Assembly: GCF_000987775.1 (NCBI RefSeq) | Contig: NZ_LAHO01000003.1 | Location: 124,001 to 188,000 of the forward strand | DNA length: 64,000 nucleotides | Direction: 5' to 3' | From: Arsukibacterium ikkense | GTDB lineage: Bacteria; Pseudomonadota; Gammaproteobacteria; Enterobacterales; Alteromonadaceae | In this document: piece by piece, positions 19,997 through 29,101 of the stretch | How positions within the stretch are numbered: position 1 is the first letter of the stretch | Layout: each line of letters opens with the position of its first letter | Notes under the pieces: generated by a model | What the model saw: only the letters and a program-made list of their open reading frames with translations | Databases searched by the model: none | What the model was told of the DNA's origin: nothing | Position numbers and translations under genes: made by a program

Positions 19997-21817
19997 GTGG
20001 TCAGTTACCTGCTACAAGTACAGGATATCAGCAGTCATGCTATCATCGTCACAATAAACTTTACCCCCACCAAAGATGTGCACCAGTTATGCATGCCAGC
20101 CTGGATCCCAGGCAGTTATATGGTCCGTGATTTTGCCCGTAATATTATCAGCATAAGTGCCCGGGATGAGCAAGGCCCATTGGCCACACAGCAGCTGGAC
20201 AAACAGTCCTGGCAACTGGCCTGTCGCCAGTTACCGGTTACCGTTAGTTACCATATTTATGCTTACGATATGTCAGTACGGGCAGCCTATGTGGATGACG
20301 AACTAGCCGTATTAAATCCGGCCGCCCTGTGCCTGGCCGTCAGTGATTTAACCGCAGTGCCGCAGCAGATCACGCTGTTTAAACCGGCAGCGCAACAGGC
20401 CGCCAGCTGGCGGGTGGCAACCGCCCTTACCCCAATCAACGGCACCGGGTTCTTGGCTTTTGGCACCTATCAGGCGGCGGATTATGCCAGTTTAATTGAT
20501 AGTCCTATCCTGGCAGGGCTATTTACCCTGCAGCAATTCGATATTGATGGCATTCCTCATTATCTGGTCGTCAGCGGCAACAACCTGACCGACTTAACCC
20601 GCTTTGCCAGTGATTTGCAGCAAATCTGTCAGCAGCAACGGCAAGTTTTTGGCAGCCTGCCGGCAGACTTAGATCAGTACTGGTTTTTACTCTGGGTTAC
20701 CGAGCAGGGCTATGGCGGCCTGGAGCATAAATTCTCTACCCTGTTACTGTGTAACCGCTTTGACTTACCCGCGAATGCTACAGCTGAACCCGATGATAAC
20801 TATCAGCAGTTGCTGGCATTGTGCAGCCATGAATATTTTCATACCTGGTGGGTAAAGCGGCTAAAGCCCGTTGAATTTCAGTGTTACCGCTTAGATGCCG
20901 AGCAATACAGCAGCCAGCTATGGCTATACGAGGGGTTCACATCTTATTTTGATGATCTTGCACTGGTGCATAGTGGTTTAATCAGCCCGCAGCGTTACCT
21001 GAGCAGCTTAGAGAAAACGATTAGCCGGGTGAGTCGCAGCCCCTCTGACAGTGTGCAAAGCCTGGCCGCCAGCAGTTTTAATGCCTGGACTAAATTTTAT
21101 AAGCAGGATGAAAATGCAGTGAATGCCGTGGTCAGTTACTATGCCAAAGGTGCCCTGCTGGCACTTTGCCTGGAAGCTGATTTACAGCAACAAGGCAGCT
21201 CATTACAGCAGCTATGCCAGTATTTGTATCAGCAGTATGCAGCCCGGGGTACCGATGAGCAGAGCCTGTTCAGTAGCTTGCATGCGCTGGGCTTTAGCGA
21301 CCTGGCAGACACCGCCCGGGCCTGGGTTGAACAGAGCGCACCTTTACCGCTGGCAGCTGCGGCTAAAAAACTGGGTCTGGCGCTGAGCTTTCGCTCAGAG
21401 CGCCAGCCGGACGATCTTAGTGGTACTGATGACAACCCATTGCCGGCACCTGCCAGCCTGTCGGCAAACGTCAAACTTCAGCAAGGGTTGTTAACCGTTA
21501 CTCAGGTAAGAAATGACGGTGCGGCACAACAAGCCGGTCTGATGGTAGGAGACCAGCTATTGGCGCTGGCGGGTAGGAAAATTACCGAACAAAGCCTGCC
21601 GCAACTGTTACAGCGCTTAGCTGAACACAGCAGACAAGATTTAACGATTTACCGCAAAGACCGCTTGCTGACGTTGCAATTACCGATTATGGCTGCGCCG
21701 CCAAAAGTGGCTATGTTACAGGTGACGCAACCAGAGCAAGTCAGCCGTTGGCTGCGCCAACCTGAATCTAGTCTGCCAGCAGTAGCTGTGGATCCAGCCT
21801 TTCCTGCAACCAGTTAA
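19997..21817 (+). CDS. M61 family glycyl aminopeptidase with PDZ domain
   Basis: A 606-residue M61 metallopeptidase. The order is an N-terminal beta domain (KDVHQLCMPAWIPGSYMVRDFARNI), a catalytic thermolysin-like domain with zinc motif HEYFHTWW plus downstream Glu in LWLYEGFTSYFDD, and a C-terminal PDZ domain (GAAQQAGLMVGDQLLALAGRKI). Family members cleave N-terminal Gly/Ala. The GTG at 19997 is chosen because GGGAG lies upstream and VSYLLQVQDISSHAIIVTINF begins where M61 proteins begin; an ATG at 19910 would add 29 unrelated residues. No signal peptide is seen, so it is likely cytoplasmic. Its 3' end overlaps the convergent M23 gene by 50 bases. Confidence 0.92.
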   Translation: MVSYLLQVQDISSHAIIVTINFTPTKDVHQLCMPAWIPGSYMVRDFARNIISISARDEQGPLATQQLDKQSWQLACRQLPVTVSYHIYAYDMSVRAAYVDDELAVLNPAALCLAVSDLTAVPQQITLFKPAAQQAASWRVATALTPINGTGFLAFGTYQAADYASLIDSPILAGLFTLQQFDIDGIPHYLVVSGNNLTDLTRFASDLQQICQQQRQVFGSLPADLDQYWFLLWVTEQGYGGLEHKFSTLLLCNRFDLPANATAEPDDNYQQLLALCSHEYFHTWWVKRLKPVEFQCYRLDAEQYSSQLWLYEGFTSYFDDLALVHSGLISPQRYLSSLEKTISRVSRSPSDSVQSLAASSFNAWTKFYKQDENAVNAVVSYYAKGALLALCLEADLQQQGSSLQQLCQYLYQQYAARGTDEQSLFSSLHALGFSDLADTARAWVEQSAPLPLAAAAKKLGLALSFRSERQPDDLSGTDDNPLPAPASLSANVKLQQGLLTVTQVRNDGAAQQAGLMVGDQLLALAGRKITEQSLPQLLQRLAEHSRQDLTIYRKDRLLTLQLPIMAAPPKVAMLQVTQPEQVSRWLRQPESSLPAVAVDPAFPATS

Positions 21818-22580
21818 TCCGCCAATCCAAATGGGGCCCGGTAACCCGACCTGTAGCCCCTACTTCCGCAACCTGCTCGCCCTGCCGGACTTGCTGGCCC
21901 ACCGTTACCTCAATCGCATGCAAATGCATTAAGGTTGAGGTCACCCCCATGCCATGGTCAATAATTAAGGTTAAGCCAGAGAAATACAAATCGTCCGCCA
22001 GCAATACCTTGCCATCCCAGGGCGCCAACACCGGTGCGCCAACCGGCGCAGCAATATCTAAACCATAGTGCGGGTTGCGGGGTTCACCGTTGAATATCCG
22101 CTGGCTGCCATACACACCAGAAATACGTCCCTCAGCCGGGCGCTGCGGCTGAGCAAAGATCGCCGTTTTGTCACTGAGCGTTGAGCGTACCTGCCGGACT
22201 TTTTGGTTATCGTGTTGAATGCGTGCGGTAACCTCTGCTGGCGGCGTCACGTATTTTTGCGCCACACCGCTAATGTGCTGAATATCATATTGCCGGTTTG
22301 CAAATTGCAGCGGCATAATGTCACGGGCACCGTCAGGTTTAATAATCGTCAGTTGATGCTGCAGGCTGGCATCGCGGCCAATCCCAAATACGAACCGACC
22401 GTCTGCTGTCACACTAATGGGTTGCTCATTAAAAAGCACTGTCGCACCCGCCGGCGCCTGACCACGAATTAAACTACCCTGAGTCAACTTACCTTGCAAC
22501 GTCACGCCATCAGCCGCCTGTACTGCCAGGCCAGTTAACAAACTACAACTGAGCAATAGCCCCTTTTGCCACGCCTTCAT
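21768..22580 (-). CDS. M23 family peptidoglycan endopeptidase
   Basis: A 270-residue secreted protein with a signal peptide (MKAWQKGLLLSCSLLTGLAV, cleavage near AQA). The C-terminal lysostaphin-type domain carries the zinc ligands: His and Asp in NPHYGLDIAAPVGAPV and the HxH in TLMHLHAIEV. It should cut peptidoglycan cross-links in the periplasm. The ATG at 22580 has AAGGTGG 7 bases upstream and overlaps the upstream QueD-like gene by 38 bases, so the two are cotranscribed. Its 3' end runs 50 bases into the convergent M61 gene. Confidence 0.92.
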   Translation of the reverse strand: MKAWQKGLLLSCSLLTGLAVQAADGVTLQGKLTQGSLIRGQAPAGATVLFNEQPISVTADGRFVFGIGRDASLQHQLTIIKPDGARDIMPLQFANRQYDIQHISGVAQKYVTPPAEVTARIQHDNQKVRQVRSTLSDKTAIFAQPQRPAEGRISGVYGSQRIFNGEPRNPHYGLDIAAPVGAPVLAPWDGKVLLADDLYFSGLTLIIDHGMGVTSTLMHLHAIEVTVGQQVRQGEQVAEVGATGRVTGPHLDWRINWLQERLDPQLLLAD

Positions 22581-23400
22581 ACGCTACCACCTTATAGGTT
22601 TTACTCTGATCCAAGCCTTTCAGTTCGCCGGCAATATACTCAGCTAAACACTCAACCGTGGTATCGCACGGCACAATGTCACAATGGCTTTTCGGCATAA
22701 CCAGTTCAAACCAGCCCTGGCTCGCCTGATAGCGAAAACAATAATCGTCAGCCTCACTGCTAATATGTTGCAGCGCCGTGCTGTCCACCCTATCCACTGC
22801 ACTGCCAAGATATCTATCCTGCCAGCGCTCGCTCCACAGTTTATTCAGCCGCGGTGACAGCATGCCATCCACATAAATCTGAATAGTCGAACGGTGGCCA
22901 TGCGCAATGCGCTGACAATTGCCATCATGTTTTTTTAAACCATGGCTGTAATGATAGTAAAAACCAGTGCTGGCTTCCGGCCGCAAAGTCAGCTTTAGGC
23001 GCTCAACGTTAGCCGGTAGCAACGGTTTTATTTGTTGTTCAAGATAGTCAGCAACACTTTGCTCATTAATCTGCTGGCTTGGTATCAGCGCAAATGCCTC
23101 GGCCGGCGATGCCAGGCTGATTACCCCACGCTGGCTTTGATAGCGCACCAGGGTGTTAGCGGCTTGCACTGTGGTCGTTAGCGCCGGGCATAGTGCAGGT
23201 AGTGCCAGCTTATGGTCTACCAGCTGATCAATTGCCTGTTTAATAACTTTTTTAACTTTGGCAAAATCGAATACCATGGCGGTATCATCCAAAGAGCCAT
23301 GTAATTCGGTATCAACAATATAGCTTTCACCTACCATGCCCCGTTTCAGGTCGAGGTATGAAAAATCAATCACAGTTAAGGAATTTACAAATAAGATCAT
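22543..23400 (-). CDS. two-domain 6-carboxytetrahydropterin synthase (QueD/PTPS-like) protein
   Basis: A 285-residue protein that looks like two tandem PTPS folds. The N-terminal half (about 1-115) has the strand-helix pattern ending in VFDFAKVKKVIKQAIDQLVDHKL. The C-terminal half has the catalytic/zinc region HDGNCQRIAHGHRS, with the nucleophilic Cys and HGH zinc ligands, and ends with PCDTTVECLAEYIAGEL, carrying the usual Thr-Xaa-Glu pterin-binding segment. Single-domain QueD is only about 120 residues, so this is a duplicated form of the kind seen in Alteromonadales. Whether it makes the queuosine precursor is not certain. It overlaps the M23 gene. Confidence 0.82.
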   Translation of the reverse strand: MILFVNSLTVIDFSYLDLKRGMVGESYIVDTELHGSLDDTAMVFDFAKVKKVIKQAIDQLVDHKLALPALCPALTTTVQAANTLVRYQSQRGVISLASPAEAFALIPSQQINEQSVADYLEQQIKPLLPANVERLKLTLRPEASTGFYYHYSHGLKKHDGNCQRIAHGHRSTIQIYVDGMLSPRLNKLWSERWQDRYLGSAVDRVDSTALQHISSEADDYCFRYQASQGWFELVMPKSHCDIVPCDTTVECLAEYIAGELKGLDQSKTYKVVAYEGVAKGAIAQL

Positions 23401-23487
23401 CTGATAGTCCGGGCCACGCCAGTTACACCTAAATAAAGGCTAAGTATACCTGTTCGGCTGGCCGCGGGTAAGAGCGGGCGCGGCCTT

Positions 23488-23745
23488 TTAGCGCTTATGT
23501 TCGGTTAACCAGCTGTTTAAAATGCCGATCTGGCCACACTTATGAGCGGCATACATCAAGCGGATCGCATTACTGAGCAAGGTGCTGTCATTCCATTGGG
23601 TTTTTTGCTGGATTTCCTGATAACAGCTTAAGGCTTCTGGCGTCAGGTAACCTCTCAGCTCCTTTTTGCCAGACTCTTGCTGCCGTTGCCGATAGCGTTG
23701 TTGTTTCTCGGCATTACTCAGTGCGCGCGTCTTGTCACTGCTCAT
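23488..23745 (-). CDS. small hypothetical protein, possible DNA-binding
   Basis: An 85-residue basic protein beginning MSSDKTRALSNAEKQQRYRQ. The Arg/Gln-rich helix followed by LTPEALSCYQEIQQKTQWNDSTLLSNAIRL suggests a short ribbon-helix-helix-like DNA-binding module, but no family is firmly recognised. The ATG at 23745 has GGAT 6 bases upstream; an ATG at 23757 is also possible. It is divergent from fabA, so the two share the intergenic region that holds the FabR-like site. Confidence 0.6.
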   Translation of the reverse strand: MSSDKTRALSNAEKQQRYRQRQQESGKKELRGYLTPEALSCYQEIQQKTQWNDSTLLSNAIRLMYAAHKCGQIGILNSWLTEHKR

Positions 23746-23845
23746 GGCTATATCCATTACTTAATTAGTTGTCAGGGAAGAAATGCTTACCTACTATTAA
23801 CAGACTTGCCGAAAAAACCGGCTAACCGACAAATCGGACTTGTCT

Positions 23846-23863
23846 GGCGTACAAGTGTTCGCT
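23846..23863. promoter_or_regulatory. FabR-type operator upstream of fabA
   Basis: GGCGTACAAGTGTTCGCT is a near match to the FabR palindrome known upstream of E. coli fabA and fabB (AGCGTACA-NN-TGTTCGCT type). It lies 35 bases before the fabA start, consistent with repression of unsaturated fatty acid synthesis. Confidence 0.78.
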
Positions 23864-23898
23864 AAAGTGGCGCAGCAATTATAATGGGTTAAACATAC

Positions 23899-24411
23899 AT
23901 GACTAAGAATAGCTTTACAAAAGAAGATTTAATCGCTTGTGCAAACGGCGAATTATTCGGCGAAGGTAACAGCCAATTACCGTCAGATAACATGCTGATG
24001 ATGGATAGAATCATCCATATTTCCGAAGAAGGCGGCTTGTACGGTAAAGGCCAGATTATAGCTGAGCTGGATATTACCCCTGAGCTTTGGTTTTTTGCCT
24101 GCCACTTTAAAGGTGATCCGGTTATGCCTGGTTGTCTGGGGCTGGATGCGATGTGGCAACTGGTTGGCTTTTTTCTTGGCTGGTGCGGTGGCCCTGGTAA
24201 AGGCCGGGCGCTGGGTGTCGGCGAAGTAAAATTTACCGGCCAAATTCTACCTACCGCCAAGAAAGTTACCTATACCATTAATATGAAACGCGTTATTAAA
24301 CGCAAACTGTATATGGGCATCGGTGATGGCATCGTTAGTGTCGATGGCCGCGATATTTATGCCGCTACCGATTTAAAAGTGGGCTTATTTCAGGATACCT
24401 CCAGTTTCTGA
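23899..24411 (+). CDS. fabA: 3-hydroxydecanoyl-ACP dehydratase/isomerase
   Basis: Introduces the cis double bond of unsaturated fatty acids. The 170-residue protein aligns over its full length with Fab[31 protein letters not shown] contains the active-site His and the Asp of the partner subunit. The start [20 protein letters not shown] is family-typical. It has its own terminator and a FabR-like operator in its promoter region. Confidence 0.97.
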   Translation: MTKNSFTKEDLIACANGELFGEGNSQLPSDNMLMMDRIIHISEEGGLYGKGQIIAELDITPELWFFACHFKGDPVMPGCLGLDAMWQLVGFFLGWCGGPGKGRALGVGEVKFTGQILPTAKKVTYTINMKRVIKRKLYMGIGDGIVSVDGRDIYAATDLKVGLFQDTSSF

Positions 24412-24429
24412 TCCCACTAGCGGTTATAA

Positions 24430-24461
24430 CAAAAACCCCGCTGAAATAGCGGGGTTTTTGT
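24430..24461. terminator. bidirectional terminator between fabA and rmf
   Basis: ACAAAAACCCCGCT-gaaat-AGCGGGGTTTTTGT: GC-rich stem with A- and T-tracts on both sides, 18 bases after the fabA stop and beyond the end of convergent rmf. Confidence 0.92.
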
Positions 24462-24496
24462 TTCTAAACGATGGTGAGAGTTAAAATCGTTCCAGG

Positions 24497-24679
24497 TTAA
24501 AGACCTTTATTAAATAAACCGACATTTCGGTCTTCCATTGCTTCCCGCCATCCTCCGAGCCATTGCGAGCGGGCATCTAAATTCTGATAAGGGCAAATTT
24601 CTTTGGAGCGTCCGGTGACACCGGCACGATAACCTTGAGCATGAGCACGTTCCAGACGATCACGTTTTTGTCTTTTCAT
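24497..24679 (-). CDS. rmf: ribosome modulation factor
   Basis: A 60-residue basic protein that drives 70S ribosomes into inactive 100S dimers in stationary phase. The core RLERAHAQGYRAGVTGRSKE and the SQWLGGWREAMED ending are diagnostic. GAGGAAG lies upstream of the ATG. It converges on fabA with a shared terminator. Confidence 0.95.
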   Translation of the reverse strand: MKRQKRDRLERAHAQGYRAGVTGRSKEICPYQNLDARSQWLGGWREAMEDRNVGLFNKGL

Positions 24680-24944
24680 ACGGCAGTCTTCCTCAACATT
24701 TTAGTAGTTAATAGTACAACGCTGTATTACGTGAGCTGACAACAAGTAAGCGGATGACAACAACACTGTACATCTTTATTGATAGCTGAGGTGTGGCGAA
24801 GGTTCAAACCAAATTAACAGATATACTGCTTGACAAAAGCTAACAGGCTGATGTTGTTTAGCTTTTAAAAACTTTTATCATTATACTTAATTACACTATA
24901 AAACTGCTTTTTGATAACTCTTTTATTTAGCTGATAGCGGCAAC
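24680..24944. other. rmf upstream region, no gene seen
   Basis: A/T-rich intergenic stretch holding the rmf promoter. The only structure noticed is a 9-base inverted repeat, AAAAGCTAA at 24835-24843 and TTAGCTTTT at 24858-24866. No plausible short coding sequence was found. Confidence 0.5.
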
Positions 24945-24971
24945 AAAAAAAGCTGCCGCAGCAGCTTTTTT
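24945..24971 (-). terminator. Rho-independent terminator of the DUF3466 gene
   Basis: AAAAAAGCTGC-cgca-GCAGCTTTTTT, hairpin with flanking A- and T-runs, about 20 bases downstream of the DUF3466 stop. Confidence 0.9.
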
Positions 24972-24991
24972 ATTATCACTGATAGCGCGCC

Positions 24992-26839
24992 TTAGCGCCG
25001 GCGACGCGTCCATAAAGCAAAACCGGCCAGTAGCAACACCCCGAAACCGCCAAAACCACCGGCTTTCCGTTCATAGGAGTCCTGCTCGGTATTACAGTTT
25101 GCGGGTTCACCATTGGCAACAGGCCGTAATTTTACCGCTCTGGCCTGCTCTGCCATCAGCACGTTACCGCTTTCATCCAGTATCGGCTCACCTTTGGCGT
25201 CTAACCGCGGCAGAGCCTGCAGTACCGTCGCCAGAATTTCGCCATTGTTATTGATAGCATTGGCATCTACTACGGTGTACGGGGAGTTACAGCTTAGTAA
25301 GCTATTCAGATCACGAAATGTGTCGCTGCTGATATCATACACAAAGCCATGTTGGCGGCGTGTGGTGGTACCACCAATAATCACCTCACCACGGCCAACG
25401 ATCTGGCCGTTATCATTGATATCGGCAGGAATGGATGATGAACCTGCAAAAAAATCTTGCGGAAACACCACTTTGTTGGCAGCTATATCGTAATAAAAAA
25501 ACTTGTCGCGTCTAAAGCCATTTACCGATTTAATCGCAAAGCCGGCCACAATATCATTATTGTTAATGGCAACCGCGTTACTGGCCAGCCATTCTGCGGG
25601 GTCAACCATAGCGGCAACTTCGCCATCCCGAAACAGGGTGGCATGCGGTGCTACGTATATCCGCCGAAACTCCTGACCGGTAAATTGATCCCGGAATCGG
25701 ATAGTGCGATCTTTGTCACTGTACATTGAATGGCCTACGGCAATGCCATTATCATTTACCGCATTGGCCGTACTGTAATAAAACACTTCAGGGTGATTAT
25801 TCTCAGGTTGATAAACCTGGCCGCTGCCCTTTTCACCTAAAAAACCAAACGTCTGGGCAACGGTGGCACTGCCATCGGCTTGCAGTTGCCATAACATGGC
25901 TCTTTCCTGATACCCATTCAGATAGATGGTAACTGTTTGGTTGGCTTTAATTTGGCCCTGTAAACTGGAAAAGGCATGTACCCGCACCTGCTGCTGCGTG
26001 TTCAGACAGCTGACCACCGGTTGGGCGATACCAAGACAACCCGCTGCAATCGTTGCCGCTACTTCTTCATCCAGGCCCACTGAACCTGAACCGGCAATCA
26101 GATTTTGGTTATTTACCGAAAATGCCCGGCTAAAGCCGCCGCCCAGTTCTGTGTAAGGCGGTATTAAATTCACTGGCCCGGCACTACTGACTGCCACCCC
26201 ATACTGAAAACCCGCTTCTGGTTGCCAAACCGTACTGGTTACCGGTGCTTCGGCGTCTTCATCTGCCGGGTCTGTCGCTGGGGTAAAATCCTGTTTGCTA
26301 AAGGGCGCAGAAGCAATACCAACCGCCACCCCTTGCTGATTCAGGCTGTAAATAAATTCGTTATTAGACCGCAGTTGATTCAGATCTCTAAGTGGCAATA
26401 ACGCAGCTTCAGCATTAACCGGTTGGCTGATAGCTAACGCCCGGCCCACTGGCTGATTAGCCAGCTGCGGATTACCCGCAAGCAGCAACGTAAAAAAATT
26501 CAACACATTGGCTTCATAGATACCCAACTTGGCATCTTCGATTTGCTCAGGGGTTAAGTTATTGGTGATCACTTCACTGTCAAAATTGATGGTGCTGACA
26601 TCCAGTGGAAAATCGATATAATTGACAGCACGTACCACGGTACGATTAACATCATTGAGTTGATACTCAGTATAACCCTGGCCGGTAACCACTGCGTCGC
26701 CCTGATCATTTAACGCTGCAGCAAAGGTTGCCTTGGAAATATTGCTTGGTTCAAGCTCTACTACCTGATAAACAGCCGCCGTTGTTGAAAATACAGTTAG
26801 CAACGGTACTACTGCTAAACTGATCCGAGATAATTTCAT
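24992..26839 (-). CDS. DUF3466 family exported protein with C-terminal GlyGly/RRRR sorting tail
   Basis: A 615-residue exported protein. It has an N-terminal signal peptide (MKLSRISLAVVPLLTVFSTTAA) and repeats of a short motif such as INDNGQIVGRG, INNNDIVAGF and VNDNGIAVGHS. These are typical of HAF/DUF3466 repeat proteins. The C-terminus is GGFGGFGVLLLAGFALWTRRRR: a glycine pair, one hydrophobic segment and a basic end, resembling the GlyGly-CTERM tail processed by rhombosortase. The function is unknown. AGGGG precedes the ATG. It is its own transcription unit, with a terminator. Confidence 0.83.
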   Translation of the reverse strand: MKLSRISLAVVPLLTVFSTTAAVYQVVELEPSNISKATFAAALNDQGDAVVTGQGYTEYQLNDVNRTVVRAVNYIDFPLDVSTINFDSEVITNNLTPEQIEDAKLGIYEANVLNFFTLLLAGNPQLANQPVGRALAISQPVNAEAALLPLRDLNQLRSNNEFIYSLNQQGVAVGIASAPFSKQDFTPATDPADEDAEAPVTSTVWQPEAGFQYGVAVSSAGPVNLIPPYTELGGGFSRAFSVNNQNLIAGSGSVGLDEEVAATIAAGCLGIAQPVVSCLNTQQQVRVHAFSSLQGQIKANQTVTIYLNGYQERAMLWQLQADGSATVAQTFGFLGEKGSGQVYQPENNHPEVFYYSTANAVNDNGIAVGHSMYSDKDRTIRFRDQFTGQEFRRIYVAPHATLFRDGEVAAMVDPAEWLASNAVAINNNDIVAGFAIKSVNGFRRDKFFYYDIAANKVVFPQDFFAGSSSIPADINDNGQIVGRGEVIIGGTTTRRQHGFVYDISSDTFRDLNSLLSCNSPYTVVDANAINNNGEILATVLQALPRLDAKGEPILDESGNVLMAEQARAVKLRPVANGEPANCNTEQDSYERKAGGFGGFGVLLLAGFALWTRRRR

Positions 26840-26888
26840 GCAAAGCCCCTAATGTACTTCTTATGTACTTATAATCTGTTATAAAAAT

Positions 26889-28808
26889 CTATGAACCCGA
26901 TGCTTCCAATTGTTCCCAGCGCGCATAAGCCAGCGCCAACTTCGACTCGGTTTGCTGCAATAGGTTCAACGTCTGTTGGCTGTCTGCCGCATCGCGTTTA
27001 AAAAACTCCGGATCGTTCACCTGCAATTGCAAAGCACTCAGCTCAGCGTCAAGTTGTTCAATCTGCTGGGGTAATAGTTCAAGTTCACGTTTTTCTTTGT
27101 ATGATAACTTTTTCGCGTTATTAACTGAAGAGTGAACTAAAGGCGCAGCGGCTATTTCTGTGGTTGGCGCCGGCTGAACTGCCGTTGTTTTTACCGGTGC
27201 CGCTTTGGCTGCCTGCCGCGCCTGATAAGCGGTAACATCATCATAACCACCGGCTATTTCAATAATCCGGCCATTGCCCGCGAATAACAATGAGCTGGTC
27301 ACGGTGTTATTAACAAATTCCCGATCGTGGCTGACCAGCAGCACCGTGCCCTGATACTGTTGCAAAATATCTTCAAGCAGCTCGAGCGTTTCCACATCTA
27401 AATCGTTGGTTGGCTCATCGAGGATCAATAAGTTACTTGGCCTGGCAAACAGTTTGGCCAGTAACAAACGGTTCTTCTCGCCACCCGATAAGGCTTTTAC
27501 CGGGGTGCGCGCCCGCGCCGGTGGAAATAAAAAGTCTTGTAAATAGCTTAATACATGCCGGCTCTGGCCGTTATGCTGTACTTCCTGTTTACCATCTGCC
27601 ACGTTATCCTGCACGGTGGCTTCTAAATCAAGCGCAATCCGGTGCTGGTCAAAATAGGCCACTTCCAGGTTAGTGCCGCGTTTAACTTCGCCGCTATCTA
27701 CCTTATAGTCATCCAGCAATACCTTGATTAAGCTGGATTTGCCAACACCATTGGGCCCGACCAACGCAATACGATCACCCCGCATCACCAGTAAATCAAG
27801 CTTATCCATGACCGGCTTGTTGTTAAACGCCAGGCTAATGGCTTTGCCTTCGAATACCAGCTTACCAGACCGGCTGGCCTGCTCAATGTTAAAATCGACT
27901 TTACCTTGTTGCTCCAGCCGGGCGGCCCGCTCCTGGCGCAGCGCTTTTAATGCGCGTACCCGGCCTTCGTTGCGGGTACGGCGGGCTTTAATGCCCTGGC
28001 GGATCCACACTTCTTCTTCAGCCAGCCGTTTGTCGAACAAGGCATTGTGCTTTTGCTCGTCTTCCAGCATTTTCTGTTTGCGATCCAGGTATTCCTGGTA
28101 ATTACCCGGATGCGAGGTAAGCTCACCCCGGTCTAAATCAATAATACGGGTGGCCAGCGCCCGGATAAACGCCCGGTCGTGCGAGATAAAAATAATGGCG
28201 CCGTTAAAATTCAGTAAGAATTGTTCCAGCCACTGAATTGCCGCTAAGTCTAAGTGGTTGGTAGGTTCATCCAGTAATAAAATATCCGGCTTCGCTACCA
28301 GGGCTCGGGCCAAAGCGGCCTTGCGCAGCCAGCCACCAGATAAGGTGGCCAAACTGGCATCAGGGTTCATCTCAAACTGCTGGCAAATATCGCTTACCCT
28401 GGCTTCCAGTGACCAGCCATCGCGGGTATCCATTTCATTTTGCAGCTGTTCAAACAAGCGATACTCGGCATCGCCCGCCCCGTCCAGGTTTTCAGACAAG
28501 GTATAGAACTGCTGCAGCTTTTCTGCTAAATCACCGGCGCCTTCGCGGATAAAATCAGCAATTTTAGTATCCATTTTCGCCGGCGGGTCTTGCTCCAGGC
28601 GGCTTAGCACCACCCCGGTATTCACTACTATCTGGCCGTCATCCAGATTTTGCTGACCGGTCAGCAATTTTAAAAAGGATGATTTACCGGCACCATTGCG
28701 GCCAACCAAACAAACCCGCTCACCGCTGAACAGGCTAAAGTCGACATGATCCAATATCGGGTTAGTGCCAAAGGCTAAACACGCCTGCTGAAAACGTAAT
28801 AATTCCAC
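26889..28808 (-). CDS. uup: ABC-F ATPase Uup
   Basis: A 639-residue ABC-F protein with two nucleotide-binding domains (GRNGAGKSS and [10 protein letters not shown]; then GPNGVGKSS, LSGGEKNRLL and ILDEPTNDLD) and a C-terminal extension with a coiled-coil (about 550-639) that in Uup binds DNA. Uup affects ribosome function and transposon excision. The start is GTG at 28808, overlapping the stop of the preceding thioredoxin-fold gene (TAGTG), so translation is coupled through the rlmKL-grx-uup operon. Confidence 0.94.
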   Translation of the reverse strand: MELLRFQQACLAFGTNPILDHVDFSLFSGERVCLVGRNGAGKSSFLKLLTGQQNLDDGQIVVNTGVVLSRLEQDPPAKMDTKIADFIREGAGDLAEKLQQFYTLSENLDGAGDAEYRLFEQLQNEMDTRDGWSLEARVSDICQQFEMNPDASLATLSGGWLRKAALARALVAKPDILLLDEPTNHLDLAAIQWLEQFLLNFNGAIIFISHDRAFIRALATRIIDLDRGELTSHPGNYQEYLDRKQKMLEDEQKHNALFDKRLAEEEVWIRQGIKARRTRNEGRVRALKALRQERAARLEQQGKVDFNIEQASRSGKLVFEGKAISLAFNNKPVMDKLDLLVMRGDRIALVGPNGVGKSSLIKVLLDDYKVDSGEVKRGTNLEVAYFDQHRIALDLEATVQDNVADGKQEVQHNGQSRHVLSYLQDFLFPPARARTPVKALSGGEKNRLLLAKLFARPSNLLILDEPTNDLDVETLELLEDILQQYQGTVLLVSHDREFVNNTVTSSLLFAGNGRIIEIAGGYDDVTAYQARQAAKAAPVKTTAVQPAPTTEIAAAPLVHSSVNNAKKLSYKEKRELELLPQQIEQLDAELSALQLQVNDPEFFKRDAADSQQTLNLLQQTESKLALAYARWEQLEASGS

Positions 28809-29101
28809 TACTTAGTATCCTTTAACCCCTGGGTGTTATCACCCTGAGTATTTTGTAAAACCTGAGCATTTTGTAAAAAGCCTGCGACACTTACCGCATC
28901 AAACGGCCAGTACAACAGCGCATCGCCGGCAGCCAGTACCGGAATATGTACCCTGAAGCGCTGCATTAACTGCTCATCGTCAATAATATCAACCACTGCA
29001 AACGCCATACCCGCGTCGGCTAGCAACGCTTCGGCTTGCTCACATAAATGGCAGCCCCAGGTGCTGTATAAGGTGAGCTCTTGCATTAACACCTTAGCCA
29101 T
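28808..29101 (-). CDS. glutaredoxin-like (DUF836/YfiA-type thioredoxin fold) protein
   Basis: A 97-residue small thioredoxin-fold protein. The N-terminal strand is followed by the redox motif GCHLCEQAEALL (CxxC), then VDIIDDEQLMQRFRVHIPVLA with the cis-Pro loop (IPVL). The C-terminal 20 residues are low-complexity (QNAQVLQNTQGDNTQ). The partner is unknown. It overlaps the rlmKL stop by one base (TAATG) and the uup start by one base, so it lies in a coupled three-gene operon. A start six codons later (MQELTLY) is also possible. Confidence 0.85.
   Translation of the reverse strand: MAKVLMQELTLYSTWGCHLCEQAEALLADAGMAFAVVDIIDDEQLMQRFRVHIPVLAAGDALLYWPFDAVSVAGFLQNAQVLQNTQGDNTQGLKDTK

Noticed and set aside
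23460..23485. GGCCGCG/CGCGGCC hairpin as terminator of the small gene at 23488
   Set aside because: The T-run lies on the plus strand, where no upstream gene needs it; on the minus strand there is no T-run.
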